Below are positions 9,148 through 17,476 of a stretch of DNA of 64,000 nucleotides, piece after piece. The translations under genes and the position numbers were made by a program. This DNA is from Salipiger abyssi (GTDB lineage: Bacteria; Pseudomonadota; Alphaproteobacteria; Rhodobacterales; Rhodobacteraceae). The DNA is taken from NCBI RefSeq assembly GCF_017311415.1, contig NZ_JAEKIS010000001.1, positions 434,001 to 498,000 of the forward strand, given 5' to 3'. A model generated the notes under the pieces. The model saw only the letters and a program-made list of their open reading frames with translations, was not told the DNA's origin and searched no databases. Numbering within the stretch: position 1 is the stretch's first letter; the number at the start of each line of letters is the position of its first letter.

Positions 9148-9229
9148 GCCTAAAATTGTCGGCACCTCGCCCGGGCGGAAAGAGAATTTTCATCTTTCCC
9201 GCCTAGCTCTGGAGAGCAGGAGGTGCCCG

Positions 9230-9565
9230 ATGATCGACTGGAGTCAGGTGTCAGAACTGCATGACGAAATCGGCGCGGTGGATTTCGACGAGGTCGTGGC
9301 GCTGTTCCTGCAAGAGGTCGAGGGCGCGCTCGCAGACCTGCCCGATCAGGCGAGAGAGCCCGCAGCGCTTGAGGCCGCGCTGCATTTCCTCAAGGGCAGC
9401 GCGCTCAATCTCGGTTTCGACACGCTCGCACACGCCTGCCAGGAGGGCGAATATGCTGCCCGCGCCGGCACGCCGGAGGCGGTGGATCTCGGCGCCATCG
9501 CCCGACTCTACGAAGACAGCCGCGCCGCCTTCCTGCGCGAGCTGCCGGAGCGGCTGGCCGCCTGA
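9230..9565 (+). CDS. Hpt-domain phosphotransfer protein
   Basis: A 111-residue all-helical protein whose core matches histidine phosphotransfer domains: the phosphorylatable His52 lies in LHFLKGSALNLG, the H-x-L-K-G-S pattern. It has no other domain, so it should shuttle phosphate between a hybrid sensor kinase and a receiver. It is divergent from a receiver-phosphatase protein, an obvious candidate partner. Start ATG at 9230 follows GGAGGTGCCCG, a strong ribosome binding site. It ends one base before ilvA on the other strand. Confidence 0.85.
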   Translation: MIDWSQVSELHDEIGAVDFDEVVALFLQEVEGALADLPDQAREPAALEAALHFLKGSALNLGFDTLAHACQEGEYAARAGTPEAVDLGAIARLYEDSRAAFLRELPERLAA

Positions 9566-9566
9566 C

Positions 9567-10811
9567 TCAGATCAGGAACTGCGCCAGAAGCTCGTCATCG
9601 GTGATATCGCGCAGCGTGTAGCCATGGCTGTCCAGCCGTGCGAGCAGCGTTTCGAAATTCGCCGGATCGACCGTTTCGATCCCAAGCAGCACAGAACCGA
9701 AATTGCGCGCCGATTTCTTCAGATATTCGAACCGGGTGATGTCGTCCTCGGGGCCCAGGAAGTTCAGGAAATCCTTCAGCGCGCCGGGACGCTGCGGCAG
9801 GCGCAGGATGAAGTATTTCTTCACTCCGGAATAGCGCTGCGCCCGTTCCTTCACCTCGGGCAGCCGCTCGAAATCGAAATTGCCGCCGGAGGTGACGCAC
9901 ACCACCGTGCGACCGCGAATCGACTGGCCGAGATCCTTGAGCGCATCCACCGAAAGCGCCCCCGCGGGCTCCAGCACCACCCCCTCGACATTCAGCATCT
10001 CGAGCATGGTGGTGCAGAGCCGGTCCTCGCTCACCGTCAGCGTATTGGCGAGGCCCACACCCTTCAGCCGCTCGAAGGTGCGCGCGCCGATCCGCGCCAC
10101 CGCCGCGCCATCGGCAAAGGTGTTGACCGTGTCGAGCGTCACCGGCCGCCCCGCCGCCAGCGCCGCGCGCAGGCAGGCGCCACCCGTGGGCTCGACAAAG
10201 GTATATTGGCAGTCATTGCCGAAATAGCTCAGCACACCGGAGCCGAGCCCGCCGCCGCCCACCGGGATCACCATGTGATCGGGGGCATGACCGAGCTGCT
10301 GCTCGATCTCCACCGCGACGCTGGCCTGCCCCTCGATCACGTCCTCATCGTCGAAGGGCGACAGGAAATGCCCGCCCTTCTCCGCACAAAACGCCTGCGC
10401 AGCGGCCAGCGTGTCGTCGAAATAATCGCCGGTCAGCACGATCTCGACCGCATCGCCACCGAACATCCGGGTCTTCTGGATCTTCTGGTCCGGCGTGGTC
10501 ACCGGCATGAAGATCACGCCTTTCTTGCCGAACTCCCGGCACATATAGGCAACGCCCTGCGCGTGGTTGCCGGCGCTCGCCGCAACAAAAAGCTCCGCCT
10601 CGGGGCGCTTGCGCATGGCGTTGAAGGCGCCGCGCAGCTTGTAGCTGCGCACCGGGCTGAGATCCTCGCGCTTGAGCCAGACATCGGCGCCGAAGCGGTC
10701 GCTCAGATGGGCGTTGCGCAAAAGCGGTGTCTCGGGAAAGACACCGCGCATCGCCACCGCCGCGGCGCGGGCCTTGTCGTGAAAGCTGTCCATCCGCGAC
10801 AGTTGGCGCAT
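9567..10811 (-). CDS. ilvA: Threonine ammonia-lyase
   Basis: Converts threonine to 2-oxobutanoate and ammonia, the committed step toward isoleucine. The PLP lysine is in SYKLRGAFNA, the phosphate-binding glycine loop is GGGGLGSG, and the SAGNHAQG substrate loop is present. A C-terminal ACT-like regulatory domain starts near YFILRLPQRPGALKDF. At 414 residues it is the short, single-ACT form. Start choice is uncertain: ATG 10811 is used here, ATG 10793 is possible, and a start further up would overlap the preceding membrane-protein gene. Neither ATG has a clear Shine-Dalgarno sequence. Confidence 0.92.
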   Translation of the reverse strand: MRQLSRMDSFHDKARAAAVAMRGVFPETPLLRNAHLSDRFGADVWLKREDLSPVRSYKLRGAFNAMRKRPEAELFVAASAGNHAQGVAYMCREFGKKGVIFMPVTTPDQKIQKTRMFGGDAVEIVLTGDYFDDTLAAAQAFCAEKGGHFLSPFDDEDVIEGQASVAVEIEQQLGHAPDHMVIPVGGGGLGSGVLSYFGNDCQYTFVEPTGGACLRAALAAGRPVTLDTVNTFADGAAVARIGARTFERLKGVGLANTLTVSEDRLCTTMLEMLNVEGVVLEPAGALSVDALKDLGQSIRGRTVVCVTSGGNFDFERLPEVKERAQRYSGVKKYFILRLPQRPGALKDFLNFLGPEDDITRFEYLKKSARNFGSVLLGIETVDPANFETLLARLDSHGYTLRDITDDELLAQFLI

Positions 10812-10830
10812 CGCTACGGACAAGGCAAGC

Positions 10831-11571
10831 CTAGTCGATGCGCCGGCGCTCGATGAAATACCCATAAAGCGTGGTCAGCAGCGAGATTCCGAACATCATG
10901 ACGAACCAGTCCACGACGACACGGTAGATCAGGCTGATCAAAGAGCTGGTGTCGCCATCGATCATCGCCGGCAGCCCGATCACGATCTGCGCTGCCATCG
11001 AGATCAGCGCCAGCACCAGGATCGCCTTGTCGTCCTGTTTCGTCGCCTCCCAGGCGTCGCGCATTTGCAGACTCTGGCCTAGCGCCGCCGCCGGCAGGAT
11101 CAGACCGATGCGGAAAAACACATAGGAAACCAGCCCCGCCATGCCGAAGATCAGCAATCGGGCCAGGCCCGGGATCCCCATGACCAGCATCCCGAGGACA
11201 GCACCGATCGTCACCAGCGCCAGCCCGATCACCAGTCCGATCATGATCGAACGCCAGAGATAAGAGCCGAGCTCGGCCCCGTGCCAGCGCGGCAGCCAAC
11301 CAGCGGGCATCTCTCCGGTCAGCACATAGCGATGCCAGCCGACCGCGATCCAGAGGCTTGCCAGTACCGCGAACACCAGCATGATCAGGAGATTGCCGGC
11401 GGCTGCCGGGGTCGCCGCGATCTCCTGCGGGTCGACAGAACCGCCGCTCCCGGAGAAGATCATGACCTGAAGCGCCACCTGCACCAGATAAAGCAGAAGC
11501 GAGATGCGCAGCGCCGCCTGGAGGTTGTCCAGTACCATCCGCACCGAGTGCATAAAGATCTTCCAGCCCAT
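10831..11571 (-). CDS. Multi-pass inner-membrane protein of unknown function
   Basis: A 246-residue hydrophobic protein with about five or six membrane segments: [17 protein letters not shown] near residue 85, a long [19 protein letters not shown] segment near 125, and more toward the C-terminus. It ends with a short basic tail (ERRRID). I do not recognise a functional motif; the pattern resembles general bacterial membrane proteins annotated only as DUFs. The start at ATG 11571 gives a plausible N-terminal amphipathic segment. The reading frame stays open upstream as far as 13248, but that part is antisense to argG and is not coding. It ends 19 bases before ilvA and may be co-transcribed with it. 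Confidence 0.75.
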   Translation of the reverse strand: MGWKIFMHSVRMVLDNLQAALRISLLLYLVQVALQVMIFSGSGGSVDPQEIAATPAAAGNLLIMLVFAVLASLWIAVGWHRYVLTGEMPAGWLPRWHGAELGSYLWRSIMIGLVIGLALVTIGAVLGMLVMGIPGLARLLIFGMAGLVSYVFFRIGLILPAAALGQSLQMRDAWEATKQDDKAILVLALISMAAQIVIGLPAMIDGDTSSLISLIYRVVVDWFVMMFGISLLTTLYGYFIERRRID

Positions 11572-11703
11572 CGTCCCGCCCGTCTTTACAGCAATGCTTT
11601 CGGCAGGGCTAGCACACAGCGCCCGGCGGTCAACGGGCGATCCTTGCTCCTGACGCCAAAACGCTATAACCCGCCTGCCAGATTTCACGTGAGGAAATGC
11701 CCG

Positions 11704-12924
11704 ATGTCCGCGCCCAAGAAAGTTGTCCTGGCCTATTCCGGTGGCCTCGATACCTCGATCATCCTGAAGTGGCTGCAAACCGAGTATGGTTGCGAGGTGG
11801 TCACCTTCACCGCCGATCTCGGCCAGGGGGAGGAGCTGGAGCCCGCCCGAAAGAAAGCCGAGATGCTGGGCGTGTCGGAGATCTATATCGAAGATCTGCG
11901 CGAGGAATTCGTGCGCGATTTCGTCTTCCCGATGTTCCGCGCCAACGCGCTTTACGAGGGGCTCTATCTGCTCGGCACCTCCATCGCCCGCCCGCTGATC
12001 TCCAAGCGGCTGGTCGAGATCGCCGCGGCGACCGGCGCCGACGCGGTGGCCCATGGCGCGACGGGCAAGGGCAACGATCAGGTGCGGTTCGAACTGGCAG
12101 CCTATGCGCTCAACCCCGACATCAAGGTGATCGCGCCCTGGCGGCTCTGGGATCTGACCTCGCGCACCAAGCTCATCGACTTTGCCGAGAAAAACCAGAT
12201 CCCCATCGCCAAGGACAAGCGCGGCGAGGCGCCCTTCTCGGTCGATGCCAACCTGCTGCACACCTCGTCTGAGGGCAAGGTTCTGGAAAACCCCGCCGAG
12301 CAGGCCCCCGATTACGTGCTGCAACGCACCGTGCCGGTGGAGCAGGCGCCGAACGAACCCGAATTCATCGAGATCGGCTTCGAAAAGGGCGACGCGGTGT
12401 CGATCAACGGCGAGGCCATGTCGCCCGCAACGATCCTCACCAAGCTCAACGAGCTGGGCGGCAAGCACGGCATCGGCGTGCTGGATCTGGTGGAGAACCG
12501 CTTCGTCGGCATGAAATCTCGCGGCATCTACGAGACGCCCGGCGGCACCGTCCTGCTCGAAGCGCATCGCGGCATCGAACAGATCACGCTCGACAGCGGC
12601 GCCGGCCACCTCAAGGATTCGATCATGCCGCGTTACGCGGAGCTGATCTATAACGGCTTCTGGTTCTCGCCCGAGCGCGAGATGCTCCAGGCGCTGATCG
12701 ACAAATCGCAGGAACATGTCACCGGCACCGTGCGTCTGAAGCTCTACAAGGGTTCGGCCCGCACCGTCGCCCGCTGGTCGGATCATTCGCTCTATTCCGA
12801 AGCGCATGTGACCTTCGAGGAAGATGCCGGCGCCTACGACCAGCAGGACGCCAAGGGCTTCATCCAGCTCAACGCGCTGCGCCTGAAGCTGCTGGCCGCG
12901 CGGAACCGTCGCCTGAAGGGCTGA
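11704..12924 (+). CDS. argG: Argininosuccinate synthase
   Basis: Joins citrulline and aspartate with ATP in arginine synthesis. The 406-residue protein carries the N-type ATP pyrophosphatase loop AYSGGLDTS (residues ~10-18), the [13 protein letters not shown] citrulline/aspartate-site segment near 120, and APWRLWDL after it. Length matches the family. Start ATG 11704 follows GTGAGGAAATGCCCG, with GAGGA as ribosome binding site. The gene stands alone, preceded by a divergent membrane-protein gene and followed by a strong terminator. Confidence 0.97.
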   Translation: MSAPKKVVLAYSGGLDTSIILKWLQTEYGCEVVTFTADLGQGEELEPARKKAEMLGVSEIYIEDLREEFVRDFVFPMFRANALYEGLYLLGTSIARPLISKRLVEIAAATGADAVAHGATGKGNDQVRFELAAYALNPDIKVIAPWRLWDLTSRTKLIDFAEKNQIPIAKDKRGEAPFSVDANLLHTSSEGKVLENPAEQAPDYVLQRTVPVEQAPNEPEFIEIGFEKGDAVSINGEAMSPATILTKLNELGGKHGIGVLDLVENRFVGMKSRGIYETPGGTVLLEAHRGIEQITLDSGAGHLKDSIMPRYAELIYNGFWFSPEREMLQALIDKSQEHVTGTVRLKLYKGSARTVARWSDHSLYSEAHVTFEEDAGAYDQQDAKGFIQLNALRLKLLAARNRRLKG

Positions 12925-12946
12925 GCCTCCAGCCTTGTGAATGCGT

Positions 12947-12981
12947 CCCCGTCGGATTTGCCTCCGGCGGGGATATTTTTT
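12947..12981 (+). terminator. Rho-independent terminator of argG
   Basis: A nine-pair stem (CCCCGTCGG with CCGGCGGGG, one G-T pair, eight-base loop) is followed by ATATTTTTT. It sits 22 bases after the argG stop. Confidence 0.85.
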
Positions 12982-13036
12982 GCCAATGGAAGAGCCGGGC
13001 GCTTTCCCGTGTTTCCATTGGCCCCAAATATCCCGG
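12968..13036. repeat. Inverted pair of a GGGATATTT..GCCAATGGAA element
   Basis: The 24-base arms at 12968-12991 and 13013-13036 are inverted copies differing at about four positions; the inner ten bases (GCCAATGGAA / TTCCATTGGC) pair perfectly. The left arm overlaps the right half of the argG terminator stem and its T-run, so the two structures are mutually exclusive. A related GCCTCCGGC...TATTTTC sequence occurs at the terminator near 17430. Confidence 0.6.
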
Positions 13037-13090
13037 GGAGTCCGCGCATCGCGCGGGCGGGGCAGCGCCCCATAATCTCGGGAGGCCAAC

Positions 13091-13504
13091 ATGGCAGAGC
13101 CACAGGATTTCATCGACGCCCAGAACCAGCACTGGCCGCAGATCCTCGCCGAGCTGCGCGACGGGCGGAAGGTCACCCACTGGATTTGGTACGTTTTCCC
13201 GCAACTGAAGATCCTCGGCCGGTCGGGCATGGCGCGACATTTCGGCATCTCCGATCTGGACGAGGCCAGCCGCTATCTCGCCCATCCGGTGCTTGGGGCG
13301 CGGTTGCAGGAAGTGGCACAACTGCTACTCAGCCATGCGGGCAGCGATCCGGAGGACATTCTGGGGCCGGTCGATGCGCTGAAAGTCCGGTCTTGCATGA
13401 CGCTGTTCGAGGCGGTGCCCGATGCGCCAAGCGTGTTCTCGGAGGTTCTCGACAGTCTCTATGCCGGCGCAAGATGCCCCGTCACCCGCGACACGCTGGC
13501 ATGA
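13091..13504 (+). CDS. DUF1810 family protein
   Basis: A 137-residue soluble protein matching the DUF1810 family (calpastatin-like in some annotations): an early RDGRKVTHWIWYVFPQL segment, then GISDLDEASRYLAHPVLGARL and a central DALKVRSCMTLFE. The family is common in proteobacteria and has no established biochemical role. Start ATG 13091 follows GGGAGGCCAAC, a good ribosome binding site. It is a single-gene unit between the argG terminator and a hairpin at 13542. Confidence 0.85.
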   Translation: MAEPQDFIDAQNQHWPQILAELRDGRKVTHWIWYVFPQLKILGRSGMARHFGISDLDEASRYLAHPVLGARLQEVAQLLLSHAGSDPEDILGPVDALKVRSCMTLFEAVPDAPSVFSEVLDSLYAGARCPVTRDTLA

Positions 13505-13541
13505 ATGTGCCGCCCCCCGCACGATACACGAGGGGCGGCGC

Positions 13542-13575
13542 GGAGACCGCGGTAAGGGTTGGAAAGACGGTCTCC
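13542..13575. terminator. Hairpin between convergent genes (possible terminator)
   Basis: A perfect eight-base inverted repeat, GGAGACCG with CGGTCTCC, spaced by 18 bases and without a T-run. It lies between the DUF1810 gene and the convergent secreted-protein gene; a terminator role is only inferred. Confidence 0.4.
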
Positions 13576-13617
13576 GATCCCGTTTACGCGAAATGAAACG
13601 CTCGCGATGAGCGAAGC

Positions 13618-14028
13618 TTATTGCGCGGTAATCGTCGCCATGACGAGGTTGCCGTCGACGCGGATCGGGCCGTCTTCCTTGGCGCCCAGCGTGTATTCGA
13701 AACCGCCGGTGGTCATGCCGCCCTCTTCGCCGTGGATCATCAGCATGAGCATGTCGCCCGGTGCAACCTCTTCGGTCAGGATCGCGGCCACATCCATGGT
13801 TTCGCCGGCGCGCAGCGGCGCATAGCCCACCACGGGGCCGGGCTTCATCTCGGCATCGGTGCGGTGCACGACCAGCCAGCCATTCGCAGTCGTGGTGACC
13901 TTCTCCGCGCTGACCACGCCATTGGCGACGCTCTGGTCCATGGCCTCGACCATCGGTGCCATGTGATCGTCAGCAAAGGCGGCGCTGGCGGTGAGGGCGG
14001 CGGCGGTGGCGATCATAAGGGTCTTCAT
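13618..14028 (-). CDS. Small secreted protein, DUF7282-like
   Basis: A 136-residue protein with a clear Sec signal peptide (MKTLMIATAAALTASAAFA, cleavage near residue 19-20). The mature part is a small beta-rich domain with GWLVVHRTDAEMKPGPVVGYAPL, DVAAILTEEVAPGDMLMLMIHGE and a final GNLVMATITAQ, a layout I associate with the DUF7282 group; that assignment is tentative. It is Met- and acid-rich, so periplasmic or exported. The start follows AGGAGAGACATT, the same leader seen before secB. Function unknown. Confidence 0.75.
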   Translation of the reverse strand: MKTLMIATAAALTASAAFADDHMAPMVEAMDQSVANGVVSAEKVTTTANGWLVVHRTDAEMKPGPVVGYAPLRAGETMDVAAILTEEVAPGDMLMLMIHGEEGGMTTGGFEYTLGAKEDGPIRVDGNLVMATITAQ

Positions 14029-14133
14029 AATGTCTCTCCTGTTGCTCAGTATGCAGGCGGGCGGCCCCTTGCCACCCGCGACACTTGAAGACACGCAGAC
14101 CGGAGAGAAAGAGTTTCAAAAAAATTTTTCCTT

Positions 14134-14850
14134 TTAAATCAATGTACTGAAGCGCATTTTCTCATAATGCGGCAGCGCTTCGTTTGCCAGATCCGCCGCC
14201 ACGCCGCTCAACTCCGGCAAATCGCCCTCGGGCCCGGCAAAGCCGGTGGAGCGATGCACGGAGCCATACCAATGCGGCGCCCAGGCGCCATCCTGCGCGT
14301 GCCCGCCCGCTGGCCAGGACAGCATGGCCGGGTCGAAATCCAGCCCGATCGCCTCGCAAAGCGCGCGCAGTTTGCCCTCCGGATCACGGCGGATATCGGC
14401 GCTGTCGATCACATGGGGCGTCAGCCCCAGCGACAGCACGTAATCGTAAAGCTCCGCCTGCGCTGCAAAACCGATATCGGCGGCGGTGGGGTTTTCGTAG
14501 CCCTTGGAAAAGCTCGCCACGACGCGCGCGGGGTGGCGCAGAAGGAAGACATTCACACAGTCTTTCATGAACGCGCGCGGCATGCCGTCGATCATGTGCT
14601 GACACATATGCTTGTGATAGACGTGCGGCTTACCCTCCGGGATCGGACCCAGCAGTTGAGCCTGCACCGCCTCGGCGCTTTCGGGACGGCTGGCCATGAT
14701 CTCCCCGGCCATCGGATGCGGCAGGCCGGTCATGCGCAGATAGGGGCCATAGAACGGCTCATCCACCATATGAAAATCCGCCCGGTTGCCGAAGGCATAC
14801 ATCATCGCGGTGGAGAGATTCCGCGGCCCCGACCACATGGCAATCCTCAT
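14134..14850 (-). CDS. Sulfotransferase-fold protein
   Basis: A 238-residue protein whose N-terminus (MRIAMWSGPRNLSTAMMYAFG) resembles the PAPS-binding loop of sulfotransferase-like P-loop proteins. A second motif, VFLLRHPARVVASFSKGYE near residue 100, matches the 3'-phosphate-binding RxPxxxxxS region. The acceptor is unknown, and many members of this group have no demonstrated sulfotransferase activity. The ATG at 14850 overlaps the stop of the class IV aminotransferase (ATGA), so the two are translationally coupled and probably act on related substrates. Confidence 0.75.
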   Translation of the reverse strand: MRIAMWSGPRNLSTAMMYAFGNRADFHMVDEPFYGPYLRMTGLPHPMAGEIMASRPESAEAVQAQLLGPIPEGKPHVYHKHMCQHMIDGMPRAFMKDCVNVFLLRHPARVVASFSKGYENPTAADIGFAAQAELYDYVLSLGLTPHVIDSADIRRDPEGKLRALCEAIGLDFDPAMLSWPAGGHAQDGAWAPHWYGSVHRSTGFAGPEGDLPELSGVAADLANEALPHYEKMRFSTLI

Positions 14851-15743
14851 TCTGTCACCAGCTCCTTGTAAAGCGCCCGGAGGCGCTGCGTCACCGGCCC
14901 CATCTCCCCTGTGCCGATCACGCGCCCGTCGATCTCGCCCACCGGGGTCTGGGCGCCGAAAGTGCCGGTCAGGAACGCCTCGTCGGCGCCATAGGTATCG
15001 ACCAGCGAATAATTGCGCTCGTAAACCGGGATGTCGTTGGCGCGGCAAAGGTCGATCACCTTCTGCCGGGTGATGCCGTTCATGCAGTAATCGCCGGTCG
15101 AGGTCCAAACCTCCCCCTTGCGTACGATAAAGAAATTGCAGGCATTGGTGGTGTTCACGAACCCATGCACATCCAGCATTAGCGCCTCGTCCGCTCCTGC
15201 CTTTTCGGCAGCGATGCAGGCGAGGATGCAGTTCAGCTTGGAATGCGAGTTGAGCTTCGGATCCTGCGTCATCGGCAGCCCGCGCTGATGCGGCACGGTG
15301 GCAAGCCGGATCGGGCGCGGGATCGAGGGCCTGGAATGCTCCATCAGGATGACCACGGTCGGCCCCTGCACCGAAAGGCCGGGGTGCTGGAACGGCCGGG
15401 TCTTCACCCCCCGCGTCACCATCAGCCGGCAATGGGCGTCGGTGGCCATGCCATTGGCCTGTTGCGTCTCTGTTATGGCGGAGATGAGCTCTTCGCGGCT
15501 CATGCCGATATCGAGGTCGATGGCCAGCGCCGCCTCGAACAGCCGGTCGAGATGCGCGTCGATGAAGGACCAGCGCCCGTTATAGAGCCGCAACCCCTCC
15601 CAGATCCCGTCGCCCAGCATGAAGCCGGAATCGTAGACCGAAACCAGCGCCTCCGCCTTGGGCTTCAGCGCGCCATTGACCCAGATGAGGATCTCTTCGT
15701 TGCGGGCATCTTCCGCCGCCTGATGTGTCGTGACCTTGTCCAT
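14847..15743 (-). CDS. Class IV aminotransferase (branched-chain / D-amino-acid type)
   Basis: A 298-residue PLP enzyme of fold type IV. Visible hallmarks are SVYDSGFMLGDGIWEGLRLYNG near the N-terminus, the probable PLP lysine in LNSHSKLNCILA (~170), DEALMLDVHGFVNTTNACNFFIV and ITRQKVIDLCRAN. Family members use branched-chain amino acids, D-alanine or aminodeoxychorismate; the sequence does not decide which. It is first in a two-gene unit with the sulfotransferase-fold gene. The gap upstream, toward msrA, contains a parS-like palindrome. Confidence 0.85.
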   Translation of the reverse strand: MDKVTTHQAAEDARNEEILIWVNGALKPKAEALVSVYDSGFMLGDGIWEGLRLYNGRWSFIDAHLDRLFEAALAIDLDIGMSREELISAITETQQANGMATDAHCRLMVTRGVKTRPFQHPGLSVQGPTVVILMEHSRPSIPRPIRLATVPHQRGLPMTQDPKLNSHSKLNCILACIAAEKAGADEALMLDVHGFVNTTNACNFFIVRKGEVWTSTGDYCMNGITRQKVIDLCRANDIPVYERNYSLVDTYGADEAFLTGTFGAQTPVGEIDGRVIGTGEMGPVTQRLRALYKELVTE

Positions 15744-15760
15744 AGCCGGCAGGCTAGGAA

Positions 15761-15776
15761 TGTTTCACGGGAAACG
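15761..15776. other. parS-like palindrome (14 of 16)
   Basis: TGTTTCACGGGAAACG differs from the parS consensus TGTTTCACGTGAAACA at two positions. It lies in the intergenic gap upstream of the aminotransferase gene, about 13 kb from the parAB locus. Function unproven. Confidence 0.35.
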
Positions 15777-15874
15777 GAAGGGGTCACGCGGGCTCACCAT
15801 GCGGTGACATCGCGTTGCAGCGGATTGATCGGGGGGCCGCTTGGGCGCAGCCTTGCGCAAAAGGGAGGTGCGTC

Positions 15875-16522
15875 ATGATCCGCAGCGTTTTGCTATCCGT
15901 TCTGATCCTCATCGGCCTGGCCGTGCAGGCCCACCGCGCCGAGGCTGGCGAGCGCCGCGATATCGTCGTTGCCGGCGGCTGTTTCTGGTGCGTCGAGGCC
16001 GATTTCGAGAAAGTGCCCGGGGTGATCTCGGCGGTCTCGGGCTATACCGGCGGCTCGCTGAAAAACCCCAGCTACAAGCAGGTGAGCCGCGGCGGCACCG
16101 GCCATTACGAGGCGGTCAAGATCACCTATGACAGCGCCCGCGTCAGCCGCGACCAGCTTTATGCGATGTTCTTCCGCTCGGTCGATCCAACCGATGCCGG
16201 CGGGCAGTTCTGCGACCGGGGCGAGAGCTATCGCACCGCGATTTTCGTCTCTGATCCGGCGGAAAAGGCCGCCGCCGACAAGGCAAAAGCCGAGGCGCAG
16301 GCGGCGCTGGGGCAGAGGATCGTCACCCCGATCCTGAAGGCGGGCGCGTTCTGGAACGCCGAGGACGATCACCAGGATTACTACAAGGGCGACAATATCG
16401 TGCTGACCCGCTTCGGCCCGATCAAACAGGCGAAAGCCTACAAGCGCTATCGCGACGCCTGCGGCCGAGACCAGCGGGTGCGTCAGCTCTGGGGCGGCGC
16501 GGCGCCCTTTGCCGGCGGCTGA
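15875..16522 (+). CDS. msrA: Peptide methionine sulfoxide reductase A, exported form
   Basis: Reduces methionine-S-sulfoxide in damaged proteins. The catalytic Cys36 is in GGCFWC, followed by the GGTGHYEAV substrate-site motif and YRTAIFV; a further Cys near the C-terminus (DACGRD) is a possible resolving residue. Unlike cytosolic MsrA it begins with a hydrophobic signal segment (MIRSVLLSVLILIGLAVQ, likely cleavage after AEA near 24), so it probably repairs periplasmic proteins. Start ATG 15875 follows GGGAGGTGCGTC. No msrB is adjacent. Confidence 0.92.
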   Translation: MIRSVLLSVLILIGLAVQAHRAEAGERRDIVVAGGCFWCVEADFEKVPGVISAVSGYTGGSLKNPSYKQVSRGGTGHYEAVKITYDSARVSRDQLYAMFFRSVDPTDAGGQFCDRGESYRTAIFVSDPAEKAAADKAKAEAQAALGQRIVTPILKAGAFWNAEDDHQDYYKGDNIVLTRFGPIKQAKAYKRYRDACGRDQRVRQLWGGAAPFAGG

Positions 16523-16525
16523 GTC

Positions 16526-17404
16526 TCAGCCGAACCGCGCGGCCTGTACCTCTTTCAGATCGGGGATCACATCGGCGGTGCCGTGGCGGGTGACCATCAG
16601 CGCGCCCGCCCGGCTCGCCAGCTCTACCGCCTGGCGCAGCGGCATGCCCCGGTCGAGCCCAGCGAGCAGATAGCCGGTGAAGCTATCCCCCGCCCCGGTC
16701 GTGTCCACCGGGGTGACCTTCGGCGTTTCGAACCGCTCCGCCTGCCAGTCATTCGCGGCCAGATGCAACCGCCCGCCGCGTCCGCCTTCGGTCACGATGA
16801 CGGTCTCCACCCCCATCCCGGCCAACCCCAGCCCGGAGGCGGCCTGAAGCTGCTCCATTTCGATGGCGTTCAGCACCAGAATATCGCAAAGCCCGAGAAC
16901 CGCGCGCGCCGCCTCCGCCTCGAAGGGCGCGGCCGCATAGGCCACGCGCAGCCCAAGCTCGCGCGCCATGCGCGCCGCCTCGGGCTGCAACAGGGTCTCG
17001 TTCTGCATCAGCAGCAGATCGCCGGTTTCCGCCTCGGACAGCGCCCGGCCCAGCAGGTCTTCGGGAATCGCATGGTTGGCGCCGTGGTGAATGACGATGG
17101 AATTCTCGCCCTGCCCGTCCACGAGAATGATCGCATGGCCCGTCGCCTCATCGACCTCGACGATGTGCCGCGTATCCACCCCGTATTCCATCAACCGCCC
17201 GACAGCCCAGGCGCCATCCGCACCGACGGCGCCCAGATGCACCACCCGCGCCGCCGCCCGCGCGGCGGCCACGGACATGTTCGCCCCCTTGCCGCCCAGC
17301 CCTCGGTTCATCGACGCCGCCGCCAGCGTCTCGCCCGGCGCGGGCAGATGCGGCACGGAATAGGACAGGTCGGCATTGATGGACCCGAGATTCCAGATCG
17401 TCAT
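16526..17404 (-). CDS. PfkB-family carbohydrate kinase, ribokinase type
   Basis: A 292-residue sugar kinase. The N-terminal GGKGANMSVAAAR motif (PfkB signature 1, ~37-49) and the C-terminal DTTGAGDSFTGYLLAGL motif (signature 2, ~230, with catalytic Asp in GAGD) are intact. The arrangement is closest to ribokinase, but no ribose transport genes are nearby, so the sugar or nucleoside is uncertain. It ends three bases from convergent msrA and begins just beyond the maeB terminator. Confidence 0.85.
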   Translation of the reverse strand: MTIWNLGSINADLSYSVPHLPAPGETLAAASMNRGLGGKGANMSVAAARAAARVVHLGAVGADGAWAVGRLMEYGVDTRHIVEVDEATGHAIILVDGQGENSIVIHHGANHAIPEDLLGRALSEAETGDLLLMQNETLLQPEAARMARELGLRVAYAAAPFEAEAARAVLGLCDILVLNAIEMEQLQAASGLGLAGMGVETVIVTEGGRGGRLHLAANDWQAERFETPKVTPVDTTGAGDSFTGYLLAGLDRGMPLRQAVELASRAGALMVTRHGTADVIPDLKEVQAARFG

Positions 17405-17425
17405 GCGCCCCGCCCTTTCATCTTT

Positions 17426-17468
17426 CCGAAAATACCTCTGGCCGGAGGCATCCGCCCCCGGCCAGAGG
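17426..17468 (-). terminator. Rho-independent terminator of maeB
   Basis: A perfect 11-pair stem, CCTCTGGCCGG (17435-17445) with CCGGCCAGAGG (17458-17468), is followed on the minus strand by TATTTTCGG. It begins nine bases past the maeB stop. Confidence 0.85.
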
Positions 17469-17476
17469 CGCCACCG

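Noticed and set aside
11682-11698. CACGTG-containing sequence before argG as a parS site
   Set aside because: ATTTCACGTGAGGAAA has only about 11-12 matches and the right arm is broken; it overlaps the argG ribosome binding site.
10831-13248. An 805-codon minus-strand frame extending the membrane-protein gene upstream
   Set aside because: The part beyond 11571 is antisense to argG and has no recognisable protein character; only the C-terminal 246 residues look like a real membrane protein.
14101-14133. A/T-rich run before the secreted-protein gene as a terminator
   Set aside because: AAAAAAATTTTT lacks a GC stem on either strand; it may be a promoter UP-like element but nothing supports a specific call.
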